Notes: generated by a model not told the origin, from the sequence alone. Numbered from the stretch's first letter, positions 1-9,981 are shown. The stretch is 64,000 bases of DNA from Candidatus Treponema equifaecale (GCA_018064905.1 JAGHUJ010000023.1:1-64000), one strand, 5' to 3'. Made by a program: numbers and translations.

Positions 1-981
1 CTTATTACCGGTGCAAATTCGGCTGCAGGCGGTGCGCTTTTTGGTGTTACTCCTGCTTCTGTCGTTAACAATCCTGCTCTTACAGCATGGCAGCAGCGCA
101 GTGTTCTTGATGTGGCTGCAACAGCTCTTGTAAGCTCAAATGGTGATGATAAGGATTATACTGATGGTTCAATGGGAAGCGCATGGGAAATCGGTCTTAT
201 GATTCCTTCAAGATGGTGTGTTTCAACACTGCTTTTCCAGGGCATTTGGTCGGAATTCATTGATATGCCTGTTGGCGACAGCATCAATTTTACTGCTGGT
301 GTTTCAAAGGACATCACTGATCAGGTTTCTGTTGGTATTACTGCTGATTTCGGTTACCTTTTTGGTGAAGCTGGAAGCGACTGGTCACTTGGAGCAAATC
401 TTGGTGCATATTACAACTTTGGCGACTGGAAGTTCATGAAGGATATTCGTTTTGGTGCTTCATTGATGAATCTTGGAAAAACTTACACTGATTCAAAAGT
501 TGCTAAAGGTGTTGATCAGGTTGAAGATCCGCTGAGCAATGCAAAGGTTGACGCATGGCCTGGAATTGCAACCCTTAAGACTGGTGTTGCCGCAACATTC
601 CTTTCAACAGACATTATGAAGCTTGGACTTTCTCTGGATGCTTCTTATCCGGCATTCCAGGATTTTGTTCTTGATGCAGGTGTTCAGATTCAGCTCTGGG
701 ATTTCCTCAAGATTTCTTCATCATGGGAATATGATGTTCTTGAAGCTTCAAGAAAAGCTGAAAACTTCATGCCTTCAGTTGGCGTAAGCTTCAGATTCAA
801 CTTCAACTCAAAGAAGAGCGAATTCATGAAGAATCACGGCTGGGAAGAAAGTGAAATCACAGTTTCTGGCGCATGGAAACAGCTTTACAAAAATGTTAAC
901 GCAATTTCCGGCGGTGCTGTAATGGAACTTGGTCTTGCTGATACCAAGGCACCTGAAATCAAATTGTGGGGAGAAAAATAA
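1..981 (+). CDS. UPF0164/PorV-like outer-membrane barrel protein, 5' truncated
   Basis: The reading frame is open from the first base of the window, so the true start lies upstream; GTG at 112 is only an internal codon. The N-terminal part seen (GGALFGVTPASVVNNPA) is the glycine/alanine-rich 'too many genes become a barrel' lead-in typical of FadL/PorV-type proteins and the treponemal UPF0164 family. The rest alternates short beta-strand stretches such as VSVGITADFGYLFGEAG and LGANLGAYYNFGDW, as expected for an outer-membrane beta-barrel. The stop codon is immediately followed by the ATG of the OmpA-like gene, so the two are probably co-transcribed and form a surface pair. The family assignment is by pattern; transport substrate is unknown. 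Confidence 0.75.
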   Translation, partial: LITGANSAAGGALFGVTPASVVNNPALTAWQQRSVLDVAATALVSSNGDDKDYTDGSMGSAWEIGLMIPSRWCVSTLLFQGIWSEFIDMPVGDSINFTAGVSKDITDQVSVGITADFGYLFGEAGSDWSLGANLGAYYNFGDWKFMKDIRFGASLMNLGKTYTDSKVAKGVDQVEDPLSNAKVDAWPGIATLKTGVAATFLSTDIMKLGLSLDASYPAFQDFVLDAGVQIQLWDFLKISSSWEYDVLEASRKAENFMPSVGVSFRFNFNSKKSEFMKNHGWEESEITVSGAWKQLYKNVNAISGGAVMELGLADTKAPEIKLWGEK

Positions 982-3900
982 ATGAAAAAGACATTGATTG
1001 CCATTGGAGCAGCAGCTCTTCTTTCTGGATTTGCTTTTGCAGAAAAGGGAACTGTATACATTTCTCCAAACAATGACGGTGTTCAGGATATTCTTGATAT
1101 TCCTCTTCAGATTAAGGAGAGCCGTTATGTAAGCGAATGGAGCCTTGTTATTGAAAATGAAAAAGGTGAAATCGTAAGAACAATCGGAAATAAAGACAAG
1201 AGACCTACAAGAATCACATTCAAAACATTCTGGAAATCTCTTTTCACACCAAAGGCTGGTGTAACAATTCCTTCATCAGTTGCATGGAACGGAACTATGG
1301 ACAATGCAGAAGTTGCTCCAGACGGAACTTATTTCTACTATTTTACTGCAACAGATGACAACGGAAACAAGGCTTCAACAAACAAATATACTGTAGTTGT
1401 TGATAACACAGCTCCAGAGATTGAAATTGCTCAGCCTTCAAATGACGGAAAAATCTTTGGTGAGGGTGCAAAAACTCTCTTTACTGTAAAACAGTCTGGT
1501 TCTATGGAAGACGAATGGGTTGGTATTTTCTCAAATGCTGAAGGAAAACCAGTTCGCACATACAAATGGACTTCTTCTGAACCTCTCAAATTTGACTGGG
1601 CTGGTACTGACGATGTTGGTTCACCACTTCCAGACGGCGTTTACAGCTACAAAATTTCTGCAAAGGACCGTGCCGGAAACGTTTCTGCACCTGCGGGAAT
1701 TTCAAACATCATCTACTCTGCTGAAAAACCTGCTACAAACATTTCTGTATCAGGAAGCCGCTACTTCTCTCCAAATGGAAACGGCGTAAATGATACAGTT
1801 ACATTCCTTGTAAAGATTCCGCTTCCTGATGTTCGTTCTGGAAACAAGCTCACTGAATGGGCTGTTAAAATCAACGATGAAAAGGGAAACACTGTTCGCA
1901 CATACAAAGGAACAGACAATCCACCTGAGACAGTTATTTTTGACGGAAAAACTGATTCAAACAGCAAGGCAGCAGAAGGTTCATACCAGGCTGTTGTTAC
2001 TGCAAAATACCTCAACGGATATGAGCCTGATGTAGTTCGCTCACCTGATATCGTGCTTGATACAACTGCACCAGTGGCAAGAACAAAGGCTTCAAGCCTT
2101 ACATTCTCTCCAGATGGTGACGGAAATCTTGATACACTTGAAATCGTTCAGGACATTGCCGCAAATGCAGGTTCTCCAATTGAAAACTGGATGGCAAAGA
2201 TTGTTGATGAAAACGGAACCACAGTCCGTGAATTTGATTTCGGTTCATTCCCACCAGAAAGCATTGTTTGGGACGGTTTGGACAGTTCAAATGCTCTTTC
2301 ATCTGACGGAAAATATAACTACATCCTTACTGCAACAGATATGGCCGGAAACTCTTCTGAAATCAGACTGGCTGAAGTTGTTTCACTTGATACAACTAAG
2401 ACAGAACTTTTGCTTGCTGTAGCACCAAAGGCATTCAATCCAGCTTCAGCAGACAAGGCAAAGGCTTCAGTTTCTCTTACACCAGTTGTTAAGAGCGGAA
2501 GTTCAATCTCCGGATATACAGTTGAAATCAAAGATTCAAAGGATGCTGTGGTTTGGTCACAGAACGGAACTGCTCTTCCTGCTGCAATTTCATGGAACGG
2601 CGTTGCTGCTGACGGTACTCGCTGTGCTGATGGAAAATATGTTGCAACACTTTCTACAAAATCAACAAACGGAGCTGAGGCTTCTACAAAAACTCAGCCA
2701 TTTGAAATCGATACTGTAGCTCCTGCAATCAAACTTGAAACAGCTTACACATTGTTCTCTCCAGATGAAGACGGAAACAAAGATGTTCTTGCAATTTCTA
2801 CAGAATCTTCTTCAGAAGAGGGCTGGACTGCATACATCTACAACAGCAACAATCAGGTTGTAAAGACATTCTCTTGGAAAGGCAAGGTTCCTGCAAAAGT
2901 TGAATGGGACGGTACTGATGCTTCTGGAAACAAGGTTTCTGACGGAACTTACAGAATCGCATTTGCTGCAACTGATGCTGCCGGAAACTCAAACAATGCA
3001 GAAATCGGAAACATCAAAGTTGATAAGCGTGAGACAAAGGCTTACCTTACTGCTGATCTGGATGCATTCTCTCCAAACGGCGACGGATATCTTGAATCTC
3101 AGAAATTCGCAATCAGAACAACTTTGGCTGAAGGAATTGAAAGCTGGAGCTTCTCAATTGTTTCTCCAGAAGGAAAGACTGTTAAGCAGTGGACAGAAAA
3201 AGATCAGGCAAACCTTCCTGCTGAAATCACATGGAACGGGGCAGCAGCTGATGAAAAGGTTGCTGAAGGCGTATTCACAGCAAACCTCAAGATCAACTAT
3301 GCAAAGGGTAATGTTGTTGATGTTAAGTCTTCTGCATTCATTTGTTCTGTAACTCCACCACAGCTTTCTGTTAAGACTGCACCACAGTACTTCTCTCCAG
3401 ATAACGATGGTGAAAACGATGATCTCTACATTCAGCTTAAGGGCAATGACATTGTTCCTCTTAAGAACTGGTCATTTGTAATCAAGGACCCACAGAACGG
3501 AAAGCCATTCTGGGCTACATCTGGAAAGGCTTCTATTACAGAACGCATTATCTGGGATGGACGCGGTAACAGCGGTGAATTGGTTCAGTCTGCTATGGAT
3601 TATCCTTATACATTTACTGTAACTGATACACTTGGCATGACAAGCGTTGTTGAAGATGTAATCAGCGTTGACGTTCTTGTAATCCGCATTGGTGATGTTC
3701 TCAAAATGGCTGTTCCTTCTATTATCTTCCGTCAGGATGAAGCAGACTTTGGTGTTGCTGTTACTGATGCAAGCGGAAAGGTTACAAAGCCTGGCATTAC
3801 TGAAGCTCAGAAGAAGAACAATGAACGCGTTCTCAAACGTATTGCACAGATTCTCAACAAGTTCAAGAACTACACTGTAACAGTTGAAGGCCATGCAAAC

Positions 3901-4128
3901 TCTGTTACGGGTCTTGAAGATGAAGAAACAACAAACAAATACGGAAAGGCACTTGTTCCACTTTCTCAATCTCGTGCAGAATTTGTACGGGACTTCCTTA
4001 AGAAGAACGGTGTTGACGGTTCAAGGCTTTCTGCTGTTGGTCGTGGTGGCCGTCAGCCAGTTGCTAAGCGTGGTGACAAAGACAACGCATGGAAGAACCG
4101 CCGCGTTGAATTTATCCTTAACAAATAA
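982..4128 (+). CDS. Giant OmpA-like protein with repeated FlgD-type domains
   Basis: The 1048-residue product has a signal peptide ending near residue 20 (cleavage after FAFA). Seven calcium-loop-like or related sequences recur about every 105-110 residues after the first gap: YISPNNDG near 26, YFSPNGNG 260, TFSPDGDG 373, a degenerate FNP 484, LFSPDEDG 591, AFSPNGDG 694 and YFSPDNDG 802. Each is followed by a FlgD-like Ig strand set ending in 'WDG...DGTY...ATD.AGN'. Residues about 935-1048 are an OmpA peptidoglycan-binding domain (VEGHAN, LSQSRAEFVRDFL, NRRVEFIL). The protein probably spans the periplasm from peptidoglycan to the outer membrane. It begins directly at the stop of the upstream barrel gene. 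Function beyond anchoring is inferred. Confidence 0.85.
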   Translation: MKKTLIAIGAAALLSGFAFAEKGTVYISPNNDGVQDILDIPLQIKESRYVSEWSLVIENEKGEIVRTIGNKDKRPTRITFKTFWKSLFTPKAGVTIPSSVAWNGTMDNAEVAPDGTYFYYFTATDDNGNKASTNKYTVVVDNTAPEIEIAQPSNDGKIFGEGAKTLFTVKQSGSMEDEWVGIFSNAEGKPVRTYKWTSSEPLKFDWAGTDDVGSPLPDGVYSYKISAKDRAGNVSAPAGISNIIYSAEKPATNISVSGSRYFSPNGNGVNDTVTFLVKIPLPDVRSGNKLTEWAVKINDEKGNTVRTYKGTDNPPETVIFDGKTDSNSKAAEGSYQAVVTAKYLNGYEPDVVRSPDIVLDTTAPVARTKASSLTFSPDGDGNLDTLEIVQDIAANAGSPIENWMAKIVDENGTTVREFDFGSFPPESIVWDGLDSSNALSSDGKYNYILTATDMAGNSSEIRLAEVVSLDTTKTELLLAVAPKAFNPASADKAKASVSLTPVVKSGSSISGYTVEIKDSKDAVVWSQNGTALPAAISWNGVAADGTRCADGKYVATLSTKSTNGAEASTKTQPFEIDTVAPAIKLETAYTLFSPDEDGNKDVLAISTESSSEEGWTAYIYNSNNQVVKTFSWKGKVPAKVEWDGTDASGNKVSDGTYRIAFAATDAAGNSNNAEIGNIKVDKRETKAYLTADLDAFSPNGDGYLESQKFAIRTTLAEGIESWSFSIVSPEGKTVKQWTEKDQANLPAEITWNGAAADEKVAEGVFTANLKINYAKGNVVDVKSSAFICSVTPPQLSVKTAPQYFSPDNDGENDDLYIQLKGNDIVPLKNWSFVIKDPQNGKPFWATSGKASITERIIWDGRGNSGELVQSAMDYPYTFTVTDTLGMTSVVEDVISVDVLVIRIGDVLKMAVPSIIFRQDEADFGVAVTDASGKVTKPGITEAQKKNNERVLKRIAQILNKFKNYTVTVEGHANSVTGLEDEETTNKYGKALVPLSQSRAEFVRDFLKKNGVDGSRLSAVGRGGRQPVAKRGDKDNAWKNRRVEFILNK

Positions 4129-4180
4129 CGGGAACGGTGGTTGAGTCTTTTGAAACTACCGTTATGACCGCTTGAAATTA

Positions 4181-4220
4181 ACCGCCGGGTTGGCTATGCT
4201 CAATTCCGGCGGTTTTTTTT
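4181..4220 (+). terminator. Rho-independent terminator after OmpA gene
   Basis: ACCGCCGG (4181-4188) pairs perfectly with CCGGCGGT (4206-4213), and an eight-T run (4213-4220) follows. The T run ends exactly at the ATG of the next gene. A second weaker inverted repeat (4133-4142 with 4154-4163, one G:T pair) lies just upstream. Confidence 0.9.
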
Positions 4221-4973
4221 ATGACTTCAGAACTAATTCAAAAAATACAACGGCTGGCTTTGGAATTTGAGACAAGTGATTTTCTTTTAAAAGATCCTTC
4301 TCAATTTATGCACGTTTATTCTAAAATCTCAGATGTGGAAGCTGCTGCCTTTATTTCTGCAAATCTTGCATTCGGAAGGCGGGATCAGATTTTAAGCCAT
4401 GTAAAAATGATTCTGGATGCTGCGGGACCTGATCTGACTGAATGGATTTTGAATGAAGGTTACAGGTCTTTCTTTCCCAAGAATCAAAAATCCTTTTACA
4501 GAATGTACACAAACTCTGATATGCTGCTTTTTTTTGAGGGCCTAAAAGATATTTTTACCGCTTGCAGCACTGCCGGTGAATTCTTTGAGAAGAAATGGAA
4601 GGAAGAATGTCAGAATGAAGGTGAGTTCGTGTATCTTCACAAGGTTATTGCGGGGCATTTCAGCACGGATTGCAAGCTTCTGCCTCATTCTAAAGGTTCC
4701 AGCGCAAAAAAGGTGAATATGCTCCTTAGATGGCTGGTTCGGGACAATTCACCGGTGGATCTGGGCTTGTGGAAATGGTATGACAAGAAGAATCTTCTGA
4801 TGCCGCTGGACACCCATGTTATGCAGCAGGGAAATGAACTTGGCCTGATTAAATCAAAATCAGCAACTTTGAAGACCGCAATCGAACTGACAAAAAAAAT
4901 GTCGGAGATATTCCCCGACGATCCAGTAAAAGGTGATTTTGCCTTGTTTGGTCTTGGCGTTAGCCTTCAATAG
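4221..4973 (+). CDS. TIGR02757/DUF2400 family protein
   Basis: The 250-residue product matches the DUF2400 (TIGR02757) pattern: an N-terminal 'F..DPSQFMHVYSKISDVEAAAFISANLAFGRRDQI' block, a central 'KGSSAKKVNMLLRWLVR' block and a 'PLDTHVMQQGNELGL' block. The family is widespread in Bacteroidetes and spirochaetes and has no established biochemical role; its fold is thought to resemble DNA-glycosylase helices, which I cannot test here. The start is odd: ATG directly abuts the T run of the upstream terminator and there is no Shine-Dalgarno, yet the conserved N-terminus requires this start or one very near. Its 3' end overlaps the convergent flgN-like gene by 14 bp. Confidence 0.8.
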   Translation: MTSELIQKIQRLALEFETSDFLLKDPSQFMHVYSKISDVEAAAFISANLAFGRRDQILSHVKMILDAAGPDLTEWILNEGYRSFFPKNQKSFYRMYTNSDMLLFFEGLKDIFTACSTAGEFFEKKWKEECQNEGEFVYLHKVIAGHFSTDCKLLPHSKGSSAKKVNMLLRWLVRDNSPVDLGLWKWYDKKNLLMPLDTHVMQQGNELGLIKSKSATLKTAIELTKKMSEIFPDDPVKGDFALFGLGVSLQ

Positions 4974-5448
4974 AAACCATGCTTCCTACTGCGGCTCGTT
5001 CAGCATAAACTGAATTTCTTCCGCGGTATGGATTTGCCATCTGCACTGCGTGAAGCTGTGTTTTAATCTGGTCAATGTGTGCACGCAGCATGGTTCTGTT
5101 CTTTTCATTCTGAATGAGAACCTGTTTCTGAAGGTCATCAAGGTCAGACTGAAGCTGTGCGATGCTTGAATTTTCAGCAATTGAAAGTCCCGGCATTACC
5201 TCGTTGTACATTCCCTGCATTGGAACAATTACTTTCTGAAGGCTTGCGATGTTTGCAACAATCTGGCTTTCAAGCTCAGCGTGTGCCATCATTGCATCTC
5301 CGTCTTCAACTTCAATTTTTCCCTGCTGCTTTTCAAGAACTACAAGATATTCTGCAAATTTATTTCTCTGCTGCTCCAGAAGTTTTCTGAAGCGTTTAAG
5401 AATTGCAACTCTTTCGTCCAGTTCTTCTTTGGAAATTTCTTTAGCCAT
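4960..5448 (-). CDS. FlgN-like flagellar export chaperone
   Basis: A 162-residue, almost entirely helical protein with heptad-like charged repeats (LDERVAILKRFRKLLEQQRNKFAEYL) and a central LQSDLDDLQKQVLIQNEKNR helix. This is the architecture of FlgN-type type-III export chaperones that hold hook-associated proteins FlgK/FlgL. It lies 9 bp downstream of fliS on the same strand, which supports a flagellar role. The C-terminus ends 'NSVYAERAAVGSMVSIEG', a flexible tail. FlgN proteins diverge strongly in sequence, so the assignment rests mostly on length, helicity and neighbour. A ribosome-binding GGGGG lies just before the start (between this gene and fliS). Confidence 0.6.
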   Translation of the reverse strand: MAKEISKEELDERVAILKRFRKLLEQQRNKFAEYLVVLEKQQGKIEVEDGDAMMAHAELESQIVANIASLQKVIVPMQGMYNEVMPGLSIAENSSIAQLQSDLDDLQKQVLIQNEKNRTMLRAHIDQIKTQLHAVQMANPYRGRNSVYAERAAVGSMVSIEG

Positions 5449-5457
5449 AAAATCCCC

Positions 5458-5898
5458 CTAACCCTGAATGTTCAATGTCTGCTGGGCTGTCTGCGGTGCT
5501 GCACTTGTGTTTGCTGCTGCAACCTCCCATGCCGAGGTAAGTTCTTTAATCATATTGAGGATGAAAGCCAGCTTTTCTTTGTCCTGTGCGATGCTTACGT
5601 TCATCAATTCCTTGTTGAAATAAACATAAAGCGACATAAGGTTCTGTGAAATCTGTCCGCCTTTTTCCATATCAAGGGAAACCTGAAGCTCGTTGATGAT
5701 TTCCTGTGCTTTCATTATGTGGCGTCCAAAACTTTCAATCTTGTTTGCGGCAATTTTGTCATAAGCGTCAAAACTTGCCAGTGCTGCTGAAAGTTCCTTT
5801 GCCGCACCCTGATAAAGCATTACGATAAGCTTTCCCTGACTTGCAGTTTTTACCGCTGTTGTCTGATAGGCGCTGTAAGGATTGTTGTTAAAACCCAT
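5458..5898 (-). CDS. fliS: Flagellar filament chaperone FliS
   Basis: FliS binds the C-terminal disordered region of flagellin and prevents premature polymerisation before export. The 146-residue product begins with the FliS signature 'NPYSAYQTTAVKTASQGKLIVMLYQGAAKEL', followed by four predicted helices including 'GGQISQNLMSLYVYFNKELM'. Length is slightly above the usual 125-130 because of an alanine/glutamine-rich C-terminal tail. The start is preceded by a strong GGGAGGG ribosome-binding site. It is first in a two-gene unit with the FlgN-like gene and is divergent from ftsH. Confidence 0.92.
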   Translation of the reverse strand: MGFNNNPYSAYQTTAVKTASQGKLIVMLYQGAAKELSAALASFDAYDKIAANKIESFGRHIMKAQEIINELQVSLDMEKGGQISQNLMSLYVYFNKELMNVSIAQDKEKLAFILNMIKELTSAWEVAAANTSAAPQTAQQTLNIQG

Positions 5899-6093
5899 GT
5901 TTCCCTCCCAGAAAAATTCATAGATTATTGCATCCCTGAAACTAAGGTTCCTGAAACTTTTGTTTTAGAGATTTCCTTTCTAATTTTCGGACGATACAAA
6001 ATTAACTTTAGATTTTTGTTTTGCTTTTTTAATGACGAAAGACGGAAAATTCTGTATATTTATAGTGAATAATTGCAACTTTTTGAGGACAAA

Positions 6094-8214
6094 ATGGCTG
6101 ACGATAATCAGAACAAAGACGAAAAAAACAAGAACGAACAGGATCCATATAACTTCTTTAAGCTTTCTGCTGATGACAATGATGATAAAAATGACGGCAA
6201 CAAAAACGGAAAAGGCCCAAGATTCCCATTCTTTGGTCTGATGATTGCGATTGTTGCGGTTCTGGCTTTTGTAAATATCTTTTTGATGAAGAAGCCCGAA
6301 GATCAGCTGATTGATTTTTCAACATTCCAGCAGCTTATTGCTCAGGACAAGATTGAGCGTGTTGAAATCAACCTGAACACAAACCTTTACATCGGTTATG
6401 GAAAAGAAGTTGCTCCTGATTTTATGGCTTCTGCCGTTCAGGAAAAAACTCCAAGCTATCCCTGGTTAAAGACCAAAACTGCAGGACTTCCGGAACGCCC
6501 TGTCTACAGAACAACAGGTGTGCTTCTGGATACCTTTACTGATCTGCTTAAAACTAAAAATATTCAATATAAATTCATCCGTGAAAGCTCAAGCCTTCTC
6601 ATGCAGATTTTCCTCAATTTGCTTCCTGTTATTGTGCTGGTTGCTTTGTGGGTATTTGTCTTCCATAAAATGGGAAGTGGTGTTGGCGGCGGAATGGGTT
6701 CAATTTTTGGTAATGGCGGAAACCGTTCCAAGGCAATTGATGAAGGCAAGGTAAAGACTCGTTTTGCTGATGTTGCCGGTGTTGATGAAGCAAAGGAAGA
6801 ATTGGTTGAAGTTGTGGACTTTCTTAAGGAGCCAAAAAAATACACTGATATTGGTGGTAAGATTCCAAAGGGTGTTCTTCTGGTTGGACCTCCAGGAACT
6901 GGTAAGACTTTGCTGGCTCGTGCTGTTGCTGGTGAGGCTGGTGTTCCGTTCTTTAGAATTTCTGGTTCTGACTTTGTTGAAATGTTCGTTGGTGTTGGTG
7001 CCAGCCGTGTCCGCGATTTGTTCAGACAGGCTCGGGAAAAGGCTCCTTGTATTGTATTTATTGATGAAATTGATGCTTTGGGTAAGAGCCGTGCCAACAG
7101 TTATTCAAGCAACGACGAGCGTGAACAGACCTTGAACCAGCTTCTGGTTGAAATGGACGGTTTTGACAATGACAAGGGACTCATCGTTCTTGCCGCTACA
7201 AACCGTGCGGATGTTCTTGATGCAGCTCTTCTCAGACCAGGACGTTTTGACCGTCAGGTTCCAGTAGAAAAGCCAGATGTAAAGGGCCGTGAAGAAATTC
7301 TTAGAATTCATGCAAAGAATGTTAAGCTGGATGAAGACGTTGATTTCAATTCAATTGCTCACGGTACAATCGGTTTTGCCGGTGCTGATTTGGCAAATGT
7401 TGTGAATGAAGCTGCTCTTCTTGCAGTCCGCAACGGTCATAAAAAAGTTTCAATGTCTGACTTTAACGATGCCATCGACAAGGTTAGCATTGGTCTCAAA
7501 AAGAAGAACAAGAAGGAAAACGAAAAGGAACGAAATCTTGTGGCTTACCATGAAACTGGCCACGCTTTGATTGGTGCCTTTACTCCTGATTATCCTCCTG
7601 TGAATAAAATCACTGTTGTTCCTCGTTCTCACGGCGTAGGTGGATTTACTCAGTACCGTGAAGAAGAGGAGCGCCATTTTAAGACAAAGCAGGATATGAT
7701 CAACGAGGTGGACAGCTGTCTTGGTGGCCGTGCCGCAGAGCAGATCATGCTTGGTGAAATTTCTACAGGCGCTTCAAATGATATTCAGCGTGCTACAGAT
7801 ATTGTCCGGGATATGATTACTGTATATGGTATGAGCAGCAAGTTCCGCAATATGACTTTGGGAAAGCGGGGCGGAGGTTATTCTGCTGAACCAAGCCTTA
7901 TCCGTGAGTTCAGTGAAGAAACACAGAAATACATTGACGAAGAAATTTCTAAGCTTATCGACGAACGATATGAACACGTGCTTCAGGTGCTTACAGAAAA
8001 GAAAGATTTGCTTGAGTTCATTGCAAAGCGTCTTCTTGAAATTGAAACAATGGAAGGCAAGGAATTCTATCAGATTGTGGAAAATGCAAACCGTTGTGAG
8101 CAGTTAACGGAAGATGCAAAGGCCGTTGCAGAGAATACAGAAAGTTCTGAGCCGGTAAATCCAGCGGCTGAACCAGTTGAAGCTCCAGTAGCAGCAGAAG
8201 GTGAAGAAAAATGA
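6094..8214 (+). CDS. ftsH: ATP-dependent membrane zinc protease FtsH
   Basis: FtsH is a membrane-anchored hexameric AAA+ protease that degrades misfolded membrane proteins and short-lived regulators. The N-terminus is an unusual acidic, Asn/Asp/Lys-rich stretch of about 45 residues, then TM1 ([20 protein letters not shown]), a periplasmic domain, and TM2 ([17 protein letters not shown]). Walker A GPPGTGKT, Walker B IVFIDEID and the second region of homology ending RPGRFDRQ are intact, and the zinc site HETGH is present. A Pro/Ala/Glu-rich tail ends the protein. ATG at 6094 is chosen over an in-frame TTG at 6073 because GAGG lies 6 nt upstream. The stop overlaps the next gene's ATG (ATGA). Confidence 0.97.
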   Translation: MADDNQNKDEKNKNEQDPYNFFKLSADDNDDKNDGNKNGKGPRFPFFGLMIAIVAVLAFVNIFLMKKPEDQLIDFSTFQQLIAQDKIERVEINLNTNLYIGYGKEVAPDFMASAVQEKTPSYPWLKTKTAGLPERPVYRTTGVLLDTFTDLLKTKNIQYKFIRESSSLLMQIFLNLLPVIVLVALWVFVFHKMGSGVGGGMGSIFGNGGNRSKAIDEGKVKTRFADVAGVDEAKEELVEVVDFLKEPKKYTDIGGKIPKGVLLVGPPGTGKTLLARAVAGEAGVPFFRISGSDFVEMFVGVGASRVRDLFRQAREKAPCIVFIDEIDALGKSRANSYSSNDEREQTLNQLLVEMDGFDNDKGLIVLAATNRADVLDAALLRPGRFDRQVPVEKPDVKGREEILRIHAKNVKLDEDVDFNSIAHGTIGFAGADLANVVNEAALLAVRNGHKKVSMSDFNDAIDKVSIGLKKKNKKENEKERNLVAYHETGHALIGAFTPDYPPVNKITVVPRSHGVGGFTQYREEEERHFKTKQDMINEVDSCLGGRAAEQIMLGEISTGASNDIQRATDIVRDMITVYGMSSKFRNMTLGKRGGGYSAEPSLIREFSEETQKYIDEEISKLIDERYEHVLQVLTEKKDLLEFIAKRLLEIETMEGKEFYQIVENANRCEQLTEDAKAVAENTESSEPVNPAAEPVEAPVAAEGEEK

Positions 8215-8885
8215 AAAAGATAGTATCAGCAATTTTTGCACTGTTTTTTGTGGCAGGACTTGGTTTTTCTCAGGGAATTCTGACTGCTCCTGCATACTTT
8301 AAGACGGTTTCAGAATTTTACGGAACAATCAAGGACTACGAAGCCGATGTAGACATTAAAGCTGGAAAAAACAGCATGAGCGGAAAAATTTCCTTCAAGC
8401 GTCCAGACCTGCTCAGAATTGACTTCACAAGTCCAGAAGATCAGGTAATCTGTTTTAACGGTGACATGCTTACAATTTATCTTCCTGGAAGTGCCGCAAT
8501 TTTGAACCAGTCGGTTGAACCAAGTTCTTCTGCCGGTGCTGCAAATATGTCAACTCCACAGGGGCTGGCACTTATGAACCGCTATTATTCAGTAAAATAT
8601 GAAGTTGGACAGGATCCTGTTCCGTTGGATGAAAACAGTGATGAAACAGTAATCAGATTGATTCTTTCAAGAAAAAATGCTTCTGAAGCTTTCAGCAGCA
8701 TAAAAATTGCTGTCTCACCAAAAAACAATTTAATCAGAAGAATTGAAGCCAGAACGCCGCAGAACGATATGTTCACCTTTGACTTCAAGAATTATGTTTT
8801 GAATCAGGGAATTTCTGATCAGAGATTCATCTATGATCCACCAGCATCTGCAAACAATTACAACAACTTCCTTTATACGGAGTAA
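8211..8885 (+). CDS. lolA: LolA-like outer-membrane lipoprotein carrier
   Basis: A 224-residue protein with a signal peptide (hydrophobic core IFALFFVAGLGFS). It carries the LolA-family beta pattern 'FYGTIKDYEADVDIK...GKISFKRPDLLRIDFTSPEDQVICFNGDMLTIYLP', which in LolA forms the half-barrel that carries lipoproteins across the periplasm. The C-terminus 'FDFKNYVLNQGISDQRFIYDPP' fits the typical LolA end, with a short extension. Its ATG overlaps the ftsH stop by 4 bp, so translation is probably coupled. Spirochaetes have many lipoproteins, so the role is sensible, but LolA and LolA-like proteins cannot be separated by eye. Confidence 0.8.
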   Translation: MKKIVSAIFALFFVAGLGFSQGILTAPAYFKTVSEFYGTIKDYEADVDIKAGKNSMSGKISFKRPDLLRIDFTSPEDQVICFNGDMLTIYLPGSAAILNQSVEPSSSAGAANMSTPQGLALMNRYYSVKYEVGQDPVPLDENSDETVIRLILSRKNASEAFSSIKIAVSPKNNLIRRIEARTPQNDMFTFDFKNYVLNQGISDQRFIYDPPASANNYNNFLYTE

Positions 8886-8892
8886 CTGAAAA

Positions 8893-9981
8893 ATGGAAAG
8901 CTACGGCGAGATTTTGAGAAAGGCCAGAGAAGCAAAAAATCTGGATTACGATACAGTATATAGAGAAACTTCAATTACAAAGGAATATCTCATTGGGCTT
9001 GAAGAGGAAAATGTTTTTGCTTTTCCAGGTGAGCCATATATGGTGGGATTTCTTAAGAATTATGCTGACTTTCTTGGTGTGGATTCGGCTCACGTTGCAG
9101 CACTTTATCATGCAAAAAAGCTTCAGGAATCGCCACCGCCTGCTGAACTTACAAAACGTGAAAAGCCTCGCTTTTTGATTCCATTGCTTGTTGCTGCCGG
9201 AGTTCTTCTTTTTGCAGGACTCGTTACTGGAACCGTGTTTCTTATCGATAATATTCGTGCAAAAAATGAAGCAAATGTTTCTGTTTCAAAAGGCAAGATT
9301 TCAAAAAAATACGAGCTTGGTGAAAAGGTTTTTGAAGGCAGAGTTTATAAGAACGATCAGCTCATTGTTGGCAGCGAGAAGGGAAATATCTTCCTTACTA
9401 TTGCTGAAACTGAGTCAATTTTTGGTTTGGAAACTCCTGTTGGCGTTCAATTTGTTGAGCTTTCTGAAGAAATTGAGATGGATGTGGACGGTGATTCAAA
9501 ACCTGAACTGATTGTATATGTTTCAGATGTTTCTCAGAAAAATGTGGATCGCGGTGCTGAAGTCAGAATCATGCTGAAGAATTCTGCAAATGCTGCAGTT
9601 GCTTCACCTGATGAAAACCAGATTCCAAATGCTGAGGATCTTCCAAAGGATCAGAACAGAACTGAAGTATTCTCTGATACCCGTGCTTATCCATTTACTG
9701 TAAACGCTGTATTCCGTGCCGGATGTTTGTTCAGATACCGTTCAGACCGTAAGGAAGTGGTTGAAGATTACTTTGCAAACGGTGACGTAATCAACATTAC
9801 TTCAAGCAATGGTACAAGAATCTGGATGGCAAACGGAAACGCTGTTAAGCTTCAGGTTGTGGCAAACGGCAAGACTTATGATCTTGGTGTTTCTAAGGCC
9901 GGTGAAGTTGTGGCAGAAGATATCAAGTGGATTAAAGACACTGATGGAAAATATAAAGTAGTGGTGACAAAACTTGACTAA
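8893..9981 (+). CDS. RodZ-like membrane-anchored HTH protein
   Basis: Residues 1-70 form a Cro/C1-type helix-turn-helix of the RodZ class (GEILRKAREAKNLDYDTVYRETSITKEYLIGLEE, then PYMVGFLKNYADFLGVD). A basic segment KREKPR precedes a single transmembrane helix (about residues 95-118). A long periplasmic part follows, with a C-terminal DUF4115-like beta domain (about 255-362: 'FTVNAVFRAGCLFRYRSDRKEVVEDYFANGDVINI'). RodZ links MreB to the envelope in rod-shaped cells; the role in a helical spirochaete is inferred. It lies 7 bp after the lolA-like gene, and its end overlaps the TTG start of rimO. Confidence 0.8.
   Translation: MESYGEILRKAREAKNLDYDTVYRETSITKEYLIGLEEENVFAFPGEPYMVGFLKNYADFLGVDSAHVAALYHAKKLQESPPPAELTKREKPRFLIPLLVAAGVLLFAGLVTGTVFLIDNIRAKNEANVSVSKGKISKKYELGEKVFEGRVYKNDQLIVGSEKGNIFLTIAETESIFGLETPVGVQFVELSEEIEMDVDGDSKPELIVYVSDVSQKNVDRGAEVRIMLKNSANAAVASPDENQIPNAEDLPKDQNRTEVFSDTRAYPFTVNAVFRAGCLFRYRSDRKEVVEDYFANGDVINITSSNGTRIWMANGNAVKLQVVANGKTYDLGVSKAGEVVAEDIKWIKDTDGKYKVVVTKLD

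Noticed and set aside
3472-3969. Minus-strand open frame under the OmpA gene
   Set aside because: Antisense to the well-supported OmpA domain; protein has no recognisable pattern.
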